Positions 52,094 to 63,975 of a stretch of 64,000 bases of DNA are shown piece after piece. The stretch spans positions 14,451,317 to 14,515,316 of the forward strand of contig NW_004624781.1 in the NCBI RefSeq assembly GCF_000247695.1. The letters run 5' to 3'. A program made the position numbers and the translations under genes. The notes beneath the pieces were generated by a model, which saw nothing but the letters and a program-made list of their open reading frames with translations, had not been told where the DNA came from and ran no database searches. How positions within the stretch are numbered: the first letter of the stretch is position 1; each line of letters opens with the position of its first letter. This DNA comes from Heterocephalus glaber. Its lineage: Eukaryota > Chordata > Mammalia > Rodentia > Bathyergidae.

Positions 52094-52316
52094 CAGGTTG
52101 GCAAATTATGGCTTGTGGGCCAAATTTGACCTACTACCTATTTTACAAAGAACGTTTCTTTGGAACACAACCATGCCTATTCACCATGTGTCACTTGTGG
52201 CTGCCTTCATGCTATAACACTAGTTTAGCAGTTCCAAGAGACCATCTGGCCTATGAAGCTGAACATATTTACTACATAAGCCCTTTACGGAGAGAGTTTA
52301 CTGACTCCCCACCCTG
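52094..52316. mobile_element. hAT-type non-autonomous DNA transposon (MER family)
   Basis: Near-complete short element. Terminal repeats read CAGGTTGGCAAATTATGGC at the left and, diverged, GTTTACTGACTCCCC at the right. Internal marks are GGCTTGTGGGCCAAATTTGA and TTTCTTTGGAACACAACCA. I recognise the family pattern but not the subfamily. It explains most of the 137-codon open frame at 51991-52404. Confidence 0.7.
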
Positions 52317-53034
52317 GTCTAGCACACTGAAGAAGAGTAGAAAAGCAGGCTGTAATAAAGAGATGAAGAAATTCAGCAAATTTTTCAGAAAACATAATTT
52401 CTAGAACCAAATTATTTTTGAAAATTAATAAAAGCACATTACAAATGTATTGATTTATGTATTAAAACAACTATTAGTTAAAAAGACAAAAATTTGAATG
52501 GTCCATACTGTAAAATTTGTTTGAAATATATACAATGAATATAAACAGAAGGGTGAAATCAGAAACCATCTTGGGATTAGCAGAGTTTTAAAAAATGCTT
52601 AAAATTAGTTTAACTATGAATATACCTGTCTAGTATATGCTATAGTCTTTGAAATAAGATATTATATAAGTACAAGTAACTTTCCAAAGTAAAATCACAC
52701 ATATACATACACAAATCCCAGTTTTAACTATATCTGGTTTGTGATGTCTCAGAGAACTGAAATACAAGCAGCTGAAGAGTTCAATACACTTTAAAAGCAA
52801 CTTCTGAATGAATCTGAACCATATTCTTCTTTAAAAAAAGAGAAGTCAGAAAATAATAAACTTCATTGAAGTTATACAACTGTATCAGTACAAACAATCA
52901 GATTCATAGCACTTACTCAGTAATTATTTTTCCTTCTGTTCTGACTTGAAATAAGGTAAAAGACATTACTGGCTTTTCACAAAAATGAACATCTTAATTA
53001 TGGTTTAAAAGGTATCTTCCTAAAAGAGATAAGG

Positions 53035-53478
53035 TCAATATATTACAGTGACACATGCATACCCATGTTTATAGCAGCACAGTTCATAATAGCTAAATCT
53101 TGGAAGTGGCCTATACGTCCATCAAAAGATGAATGGATAAAGTACTCTGCTGTAAGGATAAACTCCAGTCATTTGTAGAAAACTGGATCCACTTTGAGGC
53201 TATCATGTTAAGAGAAATAAACCAGAGAGACAAGCTTAAATATCACATGGTTTCTCTTATATGAGTAACCCAAAATATAAATGAAGAGTAAAAGAAAGGT
53301 TACATAATAAGAAATAGGGAAACAGATCTTTCTCATATGGGAAGGGTATTAGATGAAGAGGGTAGGGGGAAACAGAAGGGGTTGAAAAAGAATTATGATG
53401 TGTTATGGAAAGTACCAACTCCTCATAAGGAATGTAATCATTATATATTGGAAACAATAAAAATAAAAACTGAAAAAA
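53035..53478 (+). mobile_element. L1 3'-end fragment
   Basis: Sense L1 3' sequence: ACCCATGTTTATAGCAGCAC, CATCAAAAGATGAATGGATA, TTAAGAGAAATAAACCAGAG, and an A-rich end (GGAAACAATAAAAATAAAAA). Confidence 0.8.
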
Positions 53479-53554
53479 ATCTATTATTTACATTGATAGA
53501 ATTCTGACATTGTTCTCAACACTGGTTACTGTTAGCATAAACAGTGGCTATTTC

Positions 53555-53659
53555 TATTTATTTATTTGTTTGTTTGTTTATTTTTGGTACTAGGGATCGA
53601 ACTTAGGACCTTGCACTTGTGAGGCAGGCACAGTGCCACTGAGCTAAATCCCTGGCCCC
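53555..53659 (-). mobile_element. ID SINE, TTTG/TTTA tail
   Basis: Full-length reverse copy with the GGCACTGTGCCTGCC variant also seen at 60691. Confidence 0.9.
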
Positions 53660-53751
53660 CTTTTTAGTAACGTATGAAGAAAATCTTTCATTCAGTGACT
53701 AAACTGACCATAAGTTTGGAATGGATCATACAACTGTTTCCTTTATGTATT

Positions 53752-54143
53752 AAGATTTTTCTGTTGCCGAGACAAAATACCCAGCACCTAAAGTTAAAGG
53801 GGAAAGGGTTTATTTAGCTCACAGTTTGTAGAGGTTTCAGTCCATAATCAGCTGGCTCCAAGGCAGAGTGGCACATGGCAGAGAAGTGTGGAAGAGGAGA
53901 AACAGTTCATGAAGCCCACATCCTGCTTGTAGCAAAAGCAACAAGGGAACTAACAAGTGTCTTCCTGCCCCTTTTATCTTACTCAAGACTACTTTGAGCC
54001 AGTAGCCCTCACGTAATTTTAGTGCCCTTGGGCCTAGCATTGCACCAAGAATCAATCACACAGGAGATTCAGCTCCTTCTGAAAAAGAAGCCCCACCTCA
54101 TTCGTATGAGGTTTTGGAGGGACATCTAAACACAAGCCATAAC
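53752..54143. repeat. Unclassified interspersed repeat
   Basis: The block looks like a repeat family I have seen in mammalian DNA: it opens near TTTTTCTGTTGCCGAGACAA, continues GGTTTATTTAGCTCACAGTT, and closes near GGAGGGACATCTAAACACAA. I cannot name the family or set exact ends. Confidence 0.5.
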
Positions 54144-54552
54144 ATCTAACCTGTAAAGTCAGAGAATGAATTGGCCATTTTGGAAACTGTATCACAGTAG
54201 TCTTCAAAGAGACAGTTTATCTAAGAGTCAGAAATAAGACACTCTTCAGTATGTACAGTCATATGCCTTTTGTGCATCTTTGTCAAAGAACTAATAAGCA
54301 AATACTTTCCAATTCATGTTTCAGGACTAGAGGGCTCACTCATGAGTTCAGTTGAGGCAGATTGTGCCTGTAAATACTGTTTATCTCAGGACTGCGGCAT
54401 TTCTTCACAGCCTTGTGTAGCTGTTATTTTAGCTTCCTAATTACTTCCACAGGACACTATTTCCCTTCAGAGTATTATACTTGCTGCTCATCTTCCTATC
54501 TTCGTACATAAACTGGAGGTATCTGTTTCTTCATAGTTCTAACCCTGGCTAT

Positions 54553-54709
54553 TTTTTGGGGGGGCGGGGCTTGAGTCAGGCTTGCTATGTAGTCCAGGCT
54601 GGCCTTGAATTCACTATGTAGCCCTGGCTTGCCCTGAACTCTTGGTGATCCTCCTGCCTCAGCCTCGCTTAGGTGCTGGGATTACAGGCATGTGCCACCA
54701 CACCTGGCA
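54553..54709 (-). mobile_element. B1 SINE with internal duplication
   Basis: Reverse B1 with the segment twice: TAGTCCAGGCTGGCCTTGAA and TAGCCCTGGCTTGCCCTGAA. Confidence 0.88.
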
Positions 54710-54838
54710 CATTTTTCTTAATAGTTTAGACAGCAATTTTTAAAATCATATTTTTCTGTCTTTAATCTCTCCAATTATCTCAAGAGGTGTCCCTAAATTT
54801 TCAAATTCAATGCTGAATCATAATTTACGTTAAAAAAA

Positions 54839-54890
54839 AAGCTGACTTAGTTGTAGAGCGTTTTAGCTGGCATGCACAAGCCAACAGAAG
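54839..54890 (+). mobile_element. ID SINE fragment
   Basis: Reads GCTGACTTAGTTGTAGAGCG then GCTGGCATGCACAAGCC: the older TAGAGCG type. Confidence 0.55.
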
Positions 54891-55956
54891 AAAAATTGCC
54901 ATTCTCATCACAATGAAATCCCATAAAATTTTTGCAAGAAGAGAAAGCATCATTTCCAACTAGATTTATTAGTTTAAATGCCGCAGAACTCATTTGTTGC
55001 CTCAACACACAAAAAAGTGGAGTTTAAGTTGATCTGCTTCATCTCAGAAACAATAAAGTTCCTTGATGAGGGAGGTGGGTTAGGGTTGAAAACAACCATT
55101 TTGAGAGTTTAACCAAGAAATTATGACAACAGCTTCTGTGGGAAGATATATACACACTTTAAAACACAGGACAAAGATAGCATGACACTTGATTAAAAAA
55201 CAAAAAATGTGTCATCAGCCTATGGACGGGACTGCAAACCAGTTACTATTCAAAACAGTGAAGATACGTCATTTTGATACACAGGTAAGACTGCATGTTG
55301 AAAAAGTTTTTCAAATGCTATGGAAGAAGAATACAACTTTAGGTACTTGGGCTAGAAAGGTATTTTGGAATTTTAAGTGTTTACTTTCTGTAGAAGATTT
55401 CAAGTGATTAAAATCATGCTATTTATTTTTCAAGTTCTGCATCTTTAAAGCATATAAAAATTATCTGTTTGGAAATACTAAAACCAAGAAATAAAGAACA
55501 AAAAAACTTCTCTCCATCTGAGAATGCTTCAGAGGGTCATAAATTAAAGGGAAAAAATACGCTCCTGAAGAGTTCAGAAAGCAAAAATAATTAGTATATT
55601 TTCTAGTCAGCAGAATGCGATTCAAAAAGTTTCTCCTCTCTTTGCAGGTTCCCTTCCTGCAAAGGAAGGGTCTCTGAAGAATATCAGCTACGATTTCCCA
55701 AATACTCACTGTGTGCCAGACCAGTATGTAACTTTACATATACAAGTGTGGTAATGTTTTTTCTTTCACTATATTTACCCTTTCTTTTGTTCTTAAATTT
55801 TCCCTGCCTTTCAGCAAATTATGGTAAATATGAAATTAAAAAAAAAATTTAGACTAGAGTGGCAGAAACTAGAAAATTAAAGAAGGAACATTTATTAAGT
55901 ATATTTGGTATGCCAGGCAAATATGTGGTATGTAACACTCTCACAGCAACATTTAT

Positions 55957-56061
55957 TTGTTTGTTTATTTATTTATTTATTTATTATTGGTATGGGGATC
56001 GAATTCAGGTCCTTGTGCTTGCGAGGCAGTCAGTGGAACCACTGAGCTAAATCCCCAACCC
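55957..56061 (-). mobile_element. ID SINE with target-site duplication
   Basis: A full-length reverse copy with an ATTT-repeat tail is flanked by AGCAACATTTAT at 55945-55956 and 56066-56077. Confidence 0.9.
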
Positions 56062-56113
56062 ACATAGCAACATTTATGATAGGCATGATTGTCTCCTCGT
56101 ATGCACAGAACCC

Positions 56114-56210
56114 TGAGGTGCAGGAATGGGGATGCAGCTTACTGGTAGTGCACTTGTGTGCACAAGAGGCCCTTTTTTTGGATCCTCACTCCTGCAAATA
56201 CAAGCAAAAA
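56114..56210 (+). mobile_element. Old ID SINE
   Basis: Diverged forward copy: ATGGGGATGCAGCTTACTGG, then GTGCACAAGAGGCCC. Confidence 0.6.
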
Positions 56211-56514
56211 ATGACAAAAAACATCCCTTCAAGTTCAGACAATCAAAGCAACTTCTTCAACGTCATAAAATAAAGAGAAGCTGAGGCTAGAGAGAACTCA
56301 CCATCTGCTTGACTAGGAAATCTGCTTTCTACTACTATATCTTCCTTTCAGATGGTGATAAGGCAGTTAAAAACAAATCTGATCAATGAAAATGAAACTG
56401 ACAGAATAAACTATCTTTTAAATTTAACATATTAAGCAATATATTTTATAAGTAAACCAAGACATGCAATACATTTAACACTCAAAAAGAAAATGATCTT
56501 TCATTTTAAATTAG

Positions 56515-56605
56515 GTTGTAATCTTGGCCCTATGTGTGATTTGGGGTGAGTTTCTTATGTCTTTGAGAGTTTCAAGTTATCTTACCATGTACACAGATTA
56601 ACGAC
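56515..56605 (+). mobile_element. Possible MIR remnant
   Basis: Weak likeness to the MIR middle (CCTATGTGTGATTTGGGGTG, then GTTTCAAGTTATCTTACC). Confidence 0.3.
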
Positions 56606-58257
56606 TAAGATGTTAAACCTAACAGTTAATGCCATTCCTCACATCTGCAAGTTCTGCACCTCTAACAGAATAACACTGAGGCTGTAATGGATGCTACCAA
56701 ATGCAGACACTTCCATTAAAAAAAAAACCCACAAATTACTAGGGGAGAAAATCTGTCTTCAATCTTTACTCAGTCCTCAAGGCAGGGTTAGTTCTATCCT
56801 ATGTCACCAGACAATATAAGTAATTTGCCAAATGCTTAATTCATGGTAAGTTCTCTGAAGGCAATGATACAGTGTCTACACATTTGAATTCTCAGCATTC
56901 ACACACCATTCTACCAGTGTTGCTACAAAAGTCCACTCTGTCTACTATTTCGACCTGCCAGGCAAGCAAGTGGAAAATCCTGTGCTTACAAATATTACTT
57001 CTTATCAGAAGAATATGCTCACAATACTTTTTAGTATTATATTGAGCCTGGCCAGTTTTCAAGCCATAAGGGCATAGTATTTTAGCCCTAAAAGGAATTT
57101 CAGATTTCACACTCCAACTTTTCTACTGTATAACTCACTAATGAAGGGCCATTACAAACAGTACCTGAGCAGAACTGGGCAGATTTGGTAGACCATCCCT
57201 TTAAGCTTACTGACCATGCTGTTCAAACAATGTTCAATTAAAACATCACTGCACATTCATCCACAAACAGAAGAAGTTACCTTTCAGTTGCTCTGCGAAG
57301 AACAAGACTATCAATGCTTTGCAGGCTGAGTAACCCTGACTATTGTTTTTATAGTATGAGCAGTATGATACTAACCTTTCATTTTCCTTAGTAATGGGAA
57401 CAAACTATTGAAATCTAAATTATGTCAAATTTCTATTTTGAGAAAGTATGAAATTATTCAAGTTATCATGAAACAATGTACATGCTCTTCATTTTTATAT
57501 TCATTTTTAATAATTCACAATGCATATTTTTTCAGGAAAAGCATTCAAACAGAAAACTACAACTTTAAATCCTTATTTGCACTGAGTCTAACCACAAGCG
57601 TTCTCTGAAGTTATTTTGCTAATATTTATCAAAGTATCTGTTCTTAAAATTTTTTTATTTTCTTTTAAAAACCCATGTCAACATAGCATTTAATCTAAAA
57701 CACATTTTGTTAAACACAAAGTTATAACCTTAGTTAACATTCAGTGTGTACTGAGGGAACTAGAAAATACAGTATACAAATAGGTGTGGCTTATGACATT
57801 TCCTAATGGTCCTCAAAATTTCCTAAGAATTCAGCGGCTCTTCTTTTCTTGGGCACCTGAGACAGCACAGAGAACAGCTCAAGCAGACATGCTGCTCTGA
57901 TTAGGAAAGTAGAGACGCTGGTGCTGTCCAGGGTCTGTCCATTTTAATTTTTTGTTCTAAAAACACAAGAACTGTGAAACACTGAGAGTGTACTGCTTCT
58001 TAAAACTAATGTCAGGTTAAGAAGGAATGAGATGAAGTTTTCATTTACTAATCTTTTTTTATCCTATGTAGTTCCTCAAGTATTAATACATAATTTAACT
58101 TTAATTACCTCTATAGAATTATAGTAATAAATTATAAGAAAATTGCACTGTTACATGTTTTAGCAGTTCTGTCAGTTTTAATACGATTTCTGTTAATCTA
58201 AGAGAAATCATCTGTTATGCTGCTGAACCACCTACCCTTCCATGGTGTACAACTGTT

Positions 58258-58480
58258 AAAATGTAAATTACCCAACTATTTTTAGCTGCTGCTGAAAAAA
58301 ATTCCTGTCTTTGGGAATAATGATTTGAGGCATTGTGTTCATTTTGTTTATCAAGCAGCTATTCAGCCTCTAGTGGGCCCAAGTGCTTATGCAAGCAAAA
58401 GCTTTTAAGAATGCCTGCAGCTGCAATCCAACCTTCCAGGTAGGCTGCAGGTTCAGCGCACAGCTGCCCTAGACTGCATA
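58258..58480. promoter_or_regulatory. Candidate intronic regulatory element
   Basis: Unique, non-repeat block with two CAGCTG E-boxes (58418-58423, 58461-58466), about 1.2 kb downstream of the exon at 59654. The call rests only on its complexity and lack of repeats. Confidence 0.25.
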
Positions 58481-59159
58481 AAACTCAGATCCATCTGGAA
58501 CTGAGTTTCAAAGAGGATTTTAAATTTGACTTTTCATGTATCACACAGAGAAGGCTGGGGAAGAATACAGAAAAGAAGGAAGGCAAACAATCAAAAAGAT
58601 GATATCTCTACTTTAGCCTTAATAAAAAATAAAAAGCTCAGACCCATGCTGCACCTTCTAAATTACTACTTGCCAAGCCGGATATTCTATTCAGTCTACA
58701 TTTGGATAAGCTGTGACTCACCCAGCAGCACCTATGCCCAGGAGTTAAGTGTGGCCAAATAAAAGCCCAACACCATTTACACAACAAAGAGATGTGCCTC
58801 ACAAGGCAGCAGGGCCTCACTCCTCACTTGTTCTGAGCAAGGGGAGACGGGGAGATTCTTCCTTCTCTGTACCAGAGATTTTTAAAATCATAGGTGGATT
58901 TATGATATAGGCTCATTTACAAATAATTTTCCTTCTTCAAAAGCATATTTAATAGCACAAACTCCCCTATAATATTAGATTATCACAGCCATTAATGATT
59001 GTTCTAAAACCTTTTCATCAAAGCCCTTTATTCTCAAAGGATACATTTTTGAGCAAAGAGAGATCAACAAACTAGTTGCTTGAAAGCTTTCCCGATGCTA
59101 GGCTGAAGTTAGGAAAGGCTTAATGAAGGCTTTAAAATCCACAAGGGCTTCACAATGAA

Positions 59160-59400
59160 CATCTGACTCGATGATTTATGCATATTAATAACCTCAGTCC
59201 TACTGAGGCAAGCTGAGCTGAACATGTCCTCCGAATCTTAATGTCTTTAGCTCCATTGGGATTATTACAAATGTAAATTTCTAAGATTCTCAGCTATTAA
59301 TCTCTGTCTGTCCTCCTGTTCAGCAACATAATGACTAATTAAACATCAAAAGACCTGTATAGGAGATCTTCTTTGACAGCTACTGGCCTAGTCTTCTTCC
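59160..59400. promoter_or_regulatory. Candidate intronic regulatory element
   Basis: Unique block dense in TAAT/ATTA cores, with a POU-like ATGCATATTA at 59178-59187. It lies about 250 bp from the exon at 59654. The call is speculative. Confidence 0.25.
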
Positions 59401-59653
59401 CAAGAGGGAAATTCAAGTGACAGGGACATGGAATAGAAGCATATGAGTAAGCTACAAATCACTGCAGAGAAATCCAAAAGCCTAACATTAAATGTGGATT
59501 TATCTCAATCAATGATTTTGTTAAGCAGTGAAGAGTTACTACTTAAAGTATGCCCAATAGCACCAATTGCATGTACCCTTGTAACAAGAAAATGCAGAAT
59601 GTTTATTTGAAATAAAATTATTTAACATCAAGTTAAAAAAAATGGGTACTTAC

Positions 59654-59706
59654 AGAAGAAGGCAGACCAGGAGGCACCTTTCTGACTTTCTTTGCTTGCA
59701 ATGAAT
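59654..59706 (-). CDS. TCF12: TCF12 coding exon, end of nuclear localisation signal
   Basis: This is a 53-nt internal exon with acceptor tgtgcag before ATTCATTG and donor GTAAGTAC after TCTTCT. Two bases complete a split codon, then it reads SLQAKKVRKVPPGLPSS, ending in phase 0. In the paralogue TCF4 the matching KKVRK stretch is the downstream half of a bipartite nuclear localisation signal whose first basic cluster lies in the preceding exon; the same role is inferred here. It is the most upstream exon in the window and is followed by an intron of about 30 kb. Transcripts starting at the alternative exon at 41137 skip it, so HEBAlt lacks this basic cluster. Confidence 0.95.
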
Positions 59707-59924
59707 CTGCACATGGAAAATAATATAGTACTACATTAGAAAAAAAATCAGACTCCAATGAATAGAAAGTAAATCTTCCCCTAGAAATCTTTTTTTCCAG
59801 TGTTTTGGAAAAAAAGTCACTGGAGGAATAGAGGAAGTCTCATTTCTTTTAAGTGGTTCCACTGCAGAATAGGTTCTTCTAATAGCATTAAGCATGTATC
59901 TAGGAAGGGAATTAATATTTCTTA

Positions 59925-60015
59925 AAAATCTGTTATGTGCCAGGTGCAATACTAGGTGCTTTACATCATTTATCTAAGTTTCATTTGAGAGGCAGGACTT
60001 GGTGCAACAGGTCAT
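59925..60015 (-). mobile_element. MIR SINE fragment
   Basis: Inverted MIR 3' end: GTGCCAGGTGCAATACTAGG, then TGCTTTACATCATTTATC. Confidence 0.6.
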
Positions 60016-60690
60016 GTAAATAATATACTTCTTTAACAGAGATACAAATTTAGTGTCTGCATCAAATTAAGAATTAGGTTTAAAAGCCTGCTTTAAAAAA
60101 TAAAAAGCTAAGGTTATACCTTGTTAAAAATCTAAAGTAAAATTTAGGGAATGAAAAATTAAGGTTATAATAATATCAATACATGCTACATAACCTACTA
60201 AATATAGGCATCAGCATAAATAATGACAGCCAATGTTATTAATGTGTATGAACACTGCAATGTCAGTACCTCTGTACAATTTATACTTTAATGTTTGTGT
60301 TTATTTCCAGGAAATAACTAGAGAAAGCACATTTCTTTCTAAGACAAGATTTATCAATATAAGTGAAAAATGAGTACTTTTATATACTTATGCAGACTCA
60401 TATGATACTTTAATTTTACTCATCTGTAAACTTTCAAGCTCATACATCTTGTTTCTTATAAAATAAAGAGATAAGCACAGCTTTCCAATTTTATAGAAAT
60501 AAATCAAGTTCAGGACCAGCAGAGGCTCACTATTAGGAAGAGAGGACACAGAAGAAGGCTGGTATAAAGGCCAGTACTTCTGAAAACCGTGAAAACAAGG
60601 ATATCAATAAGCACACTATTTTCCTGGGCCATAAATGATACTACACAATAAGGCATGCAGTTTAAGAAAGGATGAAACTCTTTTCATTTT

Positions 60691-60773
60691 TTTTTTTTTG
60701 GTACCAGAGATCGAGCTCAGGACCTTGTGTTTGCAGGGCAGGCACGGTGCCACTGAGCTAAATTCTCGGCCCT
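60691..60773 (-). mobile_element. ID SINE with target-site duplication
   Basis: A full-length reverse copy is flanked by AAACTCTTTTCATTTT (60675-60690) and AAACTCATTTCATTTT (60774-60789). Confidence 0.9.
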
Positions 60774-61284
60774 AAACTCATTTCATTTTGAGCTGGGAAT
60801 TCTCTACAGTGGATATCCCAGGAAGCTCAAAGCTAAAAAAGCAACTTTAAAAGTAACATGTGGAAAATTTTATACAATAAAAAGAGGAAACAGCATTCAT
60901 TAGCAGCAGCCTATATTTCCTTAAAACAGACGTGCCAAAGATAAACAACATCAGGCATATTCTATATTTGTAAAACTTAAAGGCAAAATCTTAGTTCTTC
61001 GTGAAGTGTTTCTGGAGCCCAACTCCTCACAACTAATACAGCATTCCCTGAACAAAAGCCATACTTCACAGAAGTCAACCAAACTACTCCTATCAAATTG
61101 GAGCTTATCACTCCATTTTGGGGTCATTAATAGAAAACGTTGCTAGTTTTTAGTCGCTACCAGTTGTTATCTGACATGTGAATAAAATGTCTCTCATCAT
61201 TAGCTCCCACTGTGTAATCCTATATAAATGTCTGATTTAAAATAAAGAACCTGGGATTCATAGTTCACTTTTGGGAAGGTGAAA

Positions 61285-61505
61285 ATTGTGGTTAAGAGAT
61301 AAGCTGATGGGATTCAAGATTCACCTCCATATACAGCACTGTGAGCTCGGGCAGGTGACTTAAGTTCTGAGTTCGGTACCCTCAAAAACACACAGGGCTT
61401 CAAACCTTCTCTTCCGTGTATGTTTCACAGTGTGATAATATATAAAAGATGCTCAGGTTGGTGCCTAACAGAGCAGCTCATTTAATAAATTTTAGCCATT
61501 ATTAT
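61285..61505 (+). mobile_element. MIR SINE
   Basis: MIR order: GATTCAAGATTCACCTCC, ACTGTGAGCTCGGGCAGGTG, TGCTCAGGTTGGTGCC, and TTTAATAAATTTTAGCCAT at the end. Confidence 0.7.
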
Positions 61506-61764
61506 TCAACTTATAATAAAAGTAGAGCAAAATGATTACAAAATAAAAACTGTTCTTAAAGGATGGTGATTTCTTAAAACATCTAAATGGTTTGAGAAGA
61601 TGTTGAGGTTGGTGTAGATCTCTAAAGTTCTTCTACCTCTGAAATTTTTACAAATAACTGTAATGTCAAGAAGAGTAGCTAAGCCTAAGAACGACAATTG
61701 TCAGTGTAATAGTAATCCATTAAATGATATTCACTGAAGATAGGCCGGATTCCTTGGGCCCCAG

Positions 61765-61890
61765 GAGAACTACCATATTGTGTACTCACCCTTGGCTAAA
61801 TTACTTAGCATCTCAGGGTCTTAACTCCTTACTTGTAACATGAAGTTAATAAGACAACCTCACAGAATTTTTGTAAAGATGTAGTATACA
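61765..61890 (+). mobile_element. MIR SINE
   Basis: Reads TGGCTAAATTACTTAGCATC, then AACATGAAGTTAATAAGACA, then CACAGAATTTTTGTAAAG. Confidence 0.6.
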
Positions 61891-62886
61891 TCGCACTCTC
61901 CCTAGAAGGGAGGAGACAACAGTACCTATGTCATGATCAAAATGAAGAAGATGTAAGCTGTAATTTACAGAAAAACTGAATTTTAAATCTGGATTTTATG
62001 AAATCTCTCATTCTTTCCTAGTTATCTCAACATTTAATTTTTTCCTCTTGAACTTTCAGTAATAGTATACTGGCCTGTATTAGTGCTTTCTGTTACAGTA
62101 TGTGCATATATAGAGTAACACTGACACCTCTAGACTGAAATGGAATGTCCCTACCCTCATTCATTAGGTAGGAAACTAGAGAGGAGATGAAGAAATGTAC
62201 TTTACAACTCATGATTTCTTTAATAACAAAAAGTATACTGGTCTAAATCATCAGGACTGATTCTAACAGAACACACACTAAATCATCCATAATACACACA
62301 AGGATTCTCTACGCTGAATGTGACAATCTGTCACAAAGCCCTTTTATACATACCTCAAAGCATATCTACAACTAGAGACTAGAAATACTGTATTGGTTTA
62401 ACAGAAGCTATATATATAAATCGGTGGTAGTCAAATATTTGTGTAATGAATAACTACACCATACTTTCTTTAAGTAGATTACACTTATTTTAGAGTCTGG
62501 CCTACCTTAAATATAGATATGCTTTACAACTTAAATTTTCTTGTATAAAGAATCTTTGGTAGGAATCACTAACAATTCTGACATTTAAACACAGACTAGA
62601 TAAGGCATCAGAGAACACCTGAGGCTTGTTATAAACAGTAATACAAAACAGACTAGTTAGGTTACACACAGACATAAAATAAGGAAGTTAAAAAAGATAT
62701 GGGTAGAAGGGAACATGAATGCTTCCTATGTATAGTTTTCCTTCTGAAGTGAGGTTGTGAAGCTGGACCAGAAGACAGTTGTGCAATACTGACTCAGTTT
62801 ATTCTGATTTTACCTCAACTTAAAAGAAAAGTTAGGAAGAGGAGCAACTTATATGTAGGAAACACTGGACTTGGAGTGAAAAAATA

Positions 62887-63016
62887 TTTTTTTTTTTTTT
62901 TTTTTTTTGTGAGATAAGGTCTCACAGAGTAGTCCAGGCTGAACTTGGACTTGTTATATAGCCCAGGCTGACCTCACACTCAAGATTCTAATGCCTCAGC
63001 CTCCCAAGCATTGTAA
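62887..63016 (-). mobile_element. B1 SINE, 5'-truncated, with internal duplication
   Basis: Reverse B1 with a 22-base T-run: AGTCCAGGCTGAACTTGGAC, then ATAGCCCAGGCTGACCTCAC, then CTCAGCCTCCCAAGCATTGT. The left half of the monomer is missing. Confidence 0.82.
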
Positions 63017-63394
63017 AAATCTTCAATTTTATATCAGGTAAGACACATACTCATTATATGAATATGTTCTCTGTGCTGTCTCAGTTTTTCTGTTAAGTTT
63101 GGGCTTATATCTACTGAATTAACAGTGCTGTTGTATTACTGAAATGAAAACATATACCAAACCACTATGTTCATTATTATTTCAATTTTAGTCAAAACGA
63201 AAGTGTTAATATTGAGACATGAAATTTTAATCATAAGAAGAAAAACTGGTTAAGTCCCATTTTAAAAATTATTTACTTCCTTCTATGAAAGACTAAATGA
63301 AGTATTAAATTGGTTGTTTGAAACTTGTTAAAATTATGGCTTGGCAAACAATCATCATCCAAAACTACTCATAGATAAACTAATATAAAACACT

Positions 63395-63575
63395 GCCATC
63401 ATGGAGGCATACCCTGTAACCCTAGATATACAGGAGGTTAAGGCAGAAGGACTTCAAGTCTGAGGCTAGCCTGGGAAACTTAGTGAGACCTTGTCTAAAA
63501 ATTAAAAACTGAAAGGGGCTGGGGATGTACCTCTGTGGTAGAGTACCCCTGAGTTCAATCACAGTGGTGGTGGTA
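63395..63575 (+). mobile_element. B1-dID composite SINE
   Basis: A diverged B1 part (GGAGGTTAAGGCAGAAGG, TAGTGAGACCTTGTCT) is followed by an ID part (GGGGCTGGGGATGTACCTCT, GAGTTCAATCACAG) and a GGT repeat. Confidence 0.78.
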
Positions 63576-63639
63576 GTTTAACACATATTTGTGAAAGTAA
63601 GAATTTTAATATTTTACTTATTAATATATCTAACAGATA

Positions 63640-63975
63640 TAAATTGAATCCCTTATCTAAAATGTTTGTGACCAGAAGTGTTTGGGATTATGGATTTTTT
63701 TTTGATTCTGGAATATCTGCATAGATATAATATTTTAGAAATAGGACCCAAATCTAAACATGAAACTCATTTATACTTCAAATACACCTTATAGACATAG
63801 CCTGAGAGGAATTTTATATAGAATTGTTAGTGGGTCTATGCCTTGAATACAATCTGTCACGTGAGGTCAGGTGTTGAATTTTGTGGTATAATGTCAACTT
63901 CAACATTTTTTGGATTTTGGAGCATTTTGGATTTTATATTTTTGGATTAGGAACGCTCAAGCTTATATTACTTGT
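63640..63975. repeat. Ancient unclassified mammalian repeat
   Basis: It has the rhythm of a known old mammalian repeat: GACCAGAAGTGTTTGGGATT near one end, ACACCTTATAGACATAGCCT in the middle, and TTTTGGAGCATTTTGGATTT near the other end. I do not recall its family name. Confidence 0.6.

Larger units (their letters stand above)
29640..59653 (-). other. TCF12: TCF12 30-kb intron holding the HEBAlt exon
   Basis: This intron is spliced out whole in canonical transcripts; in HEBAlt transcripts the part from 41068 to 29640 is the first intron. Apart from the HEBAlt exon I see only SINEs, L1, L2, MIR and hAT fragments and unique AT-rich DNA. Large blocks with no recognised repeat or gene include about 32.1-34.9, 38.2-45.7, 46.2-49.6 and 56.3-59.6 kb; these may hold cis-regulatory DNA. 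Confidence 0.85.

Noticed and set aside
51991..52404. 137-codon open frame
   Set aside because: Most of it is a hAT-type MER element read by chance; no protein family resemblance.
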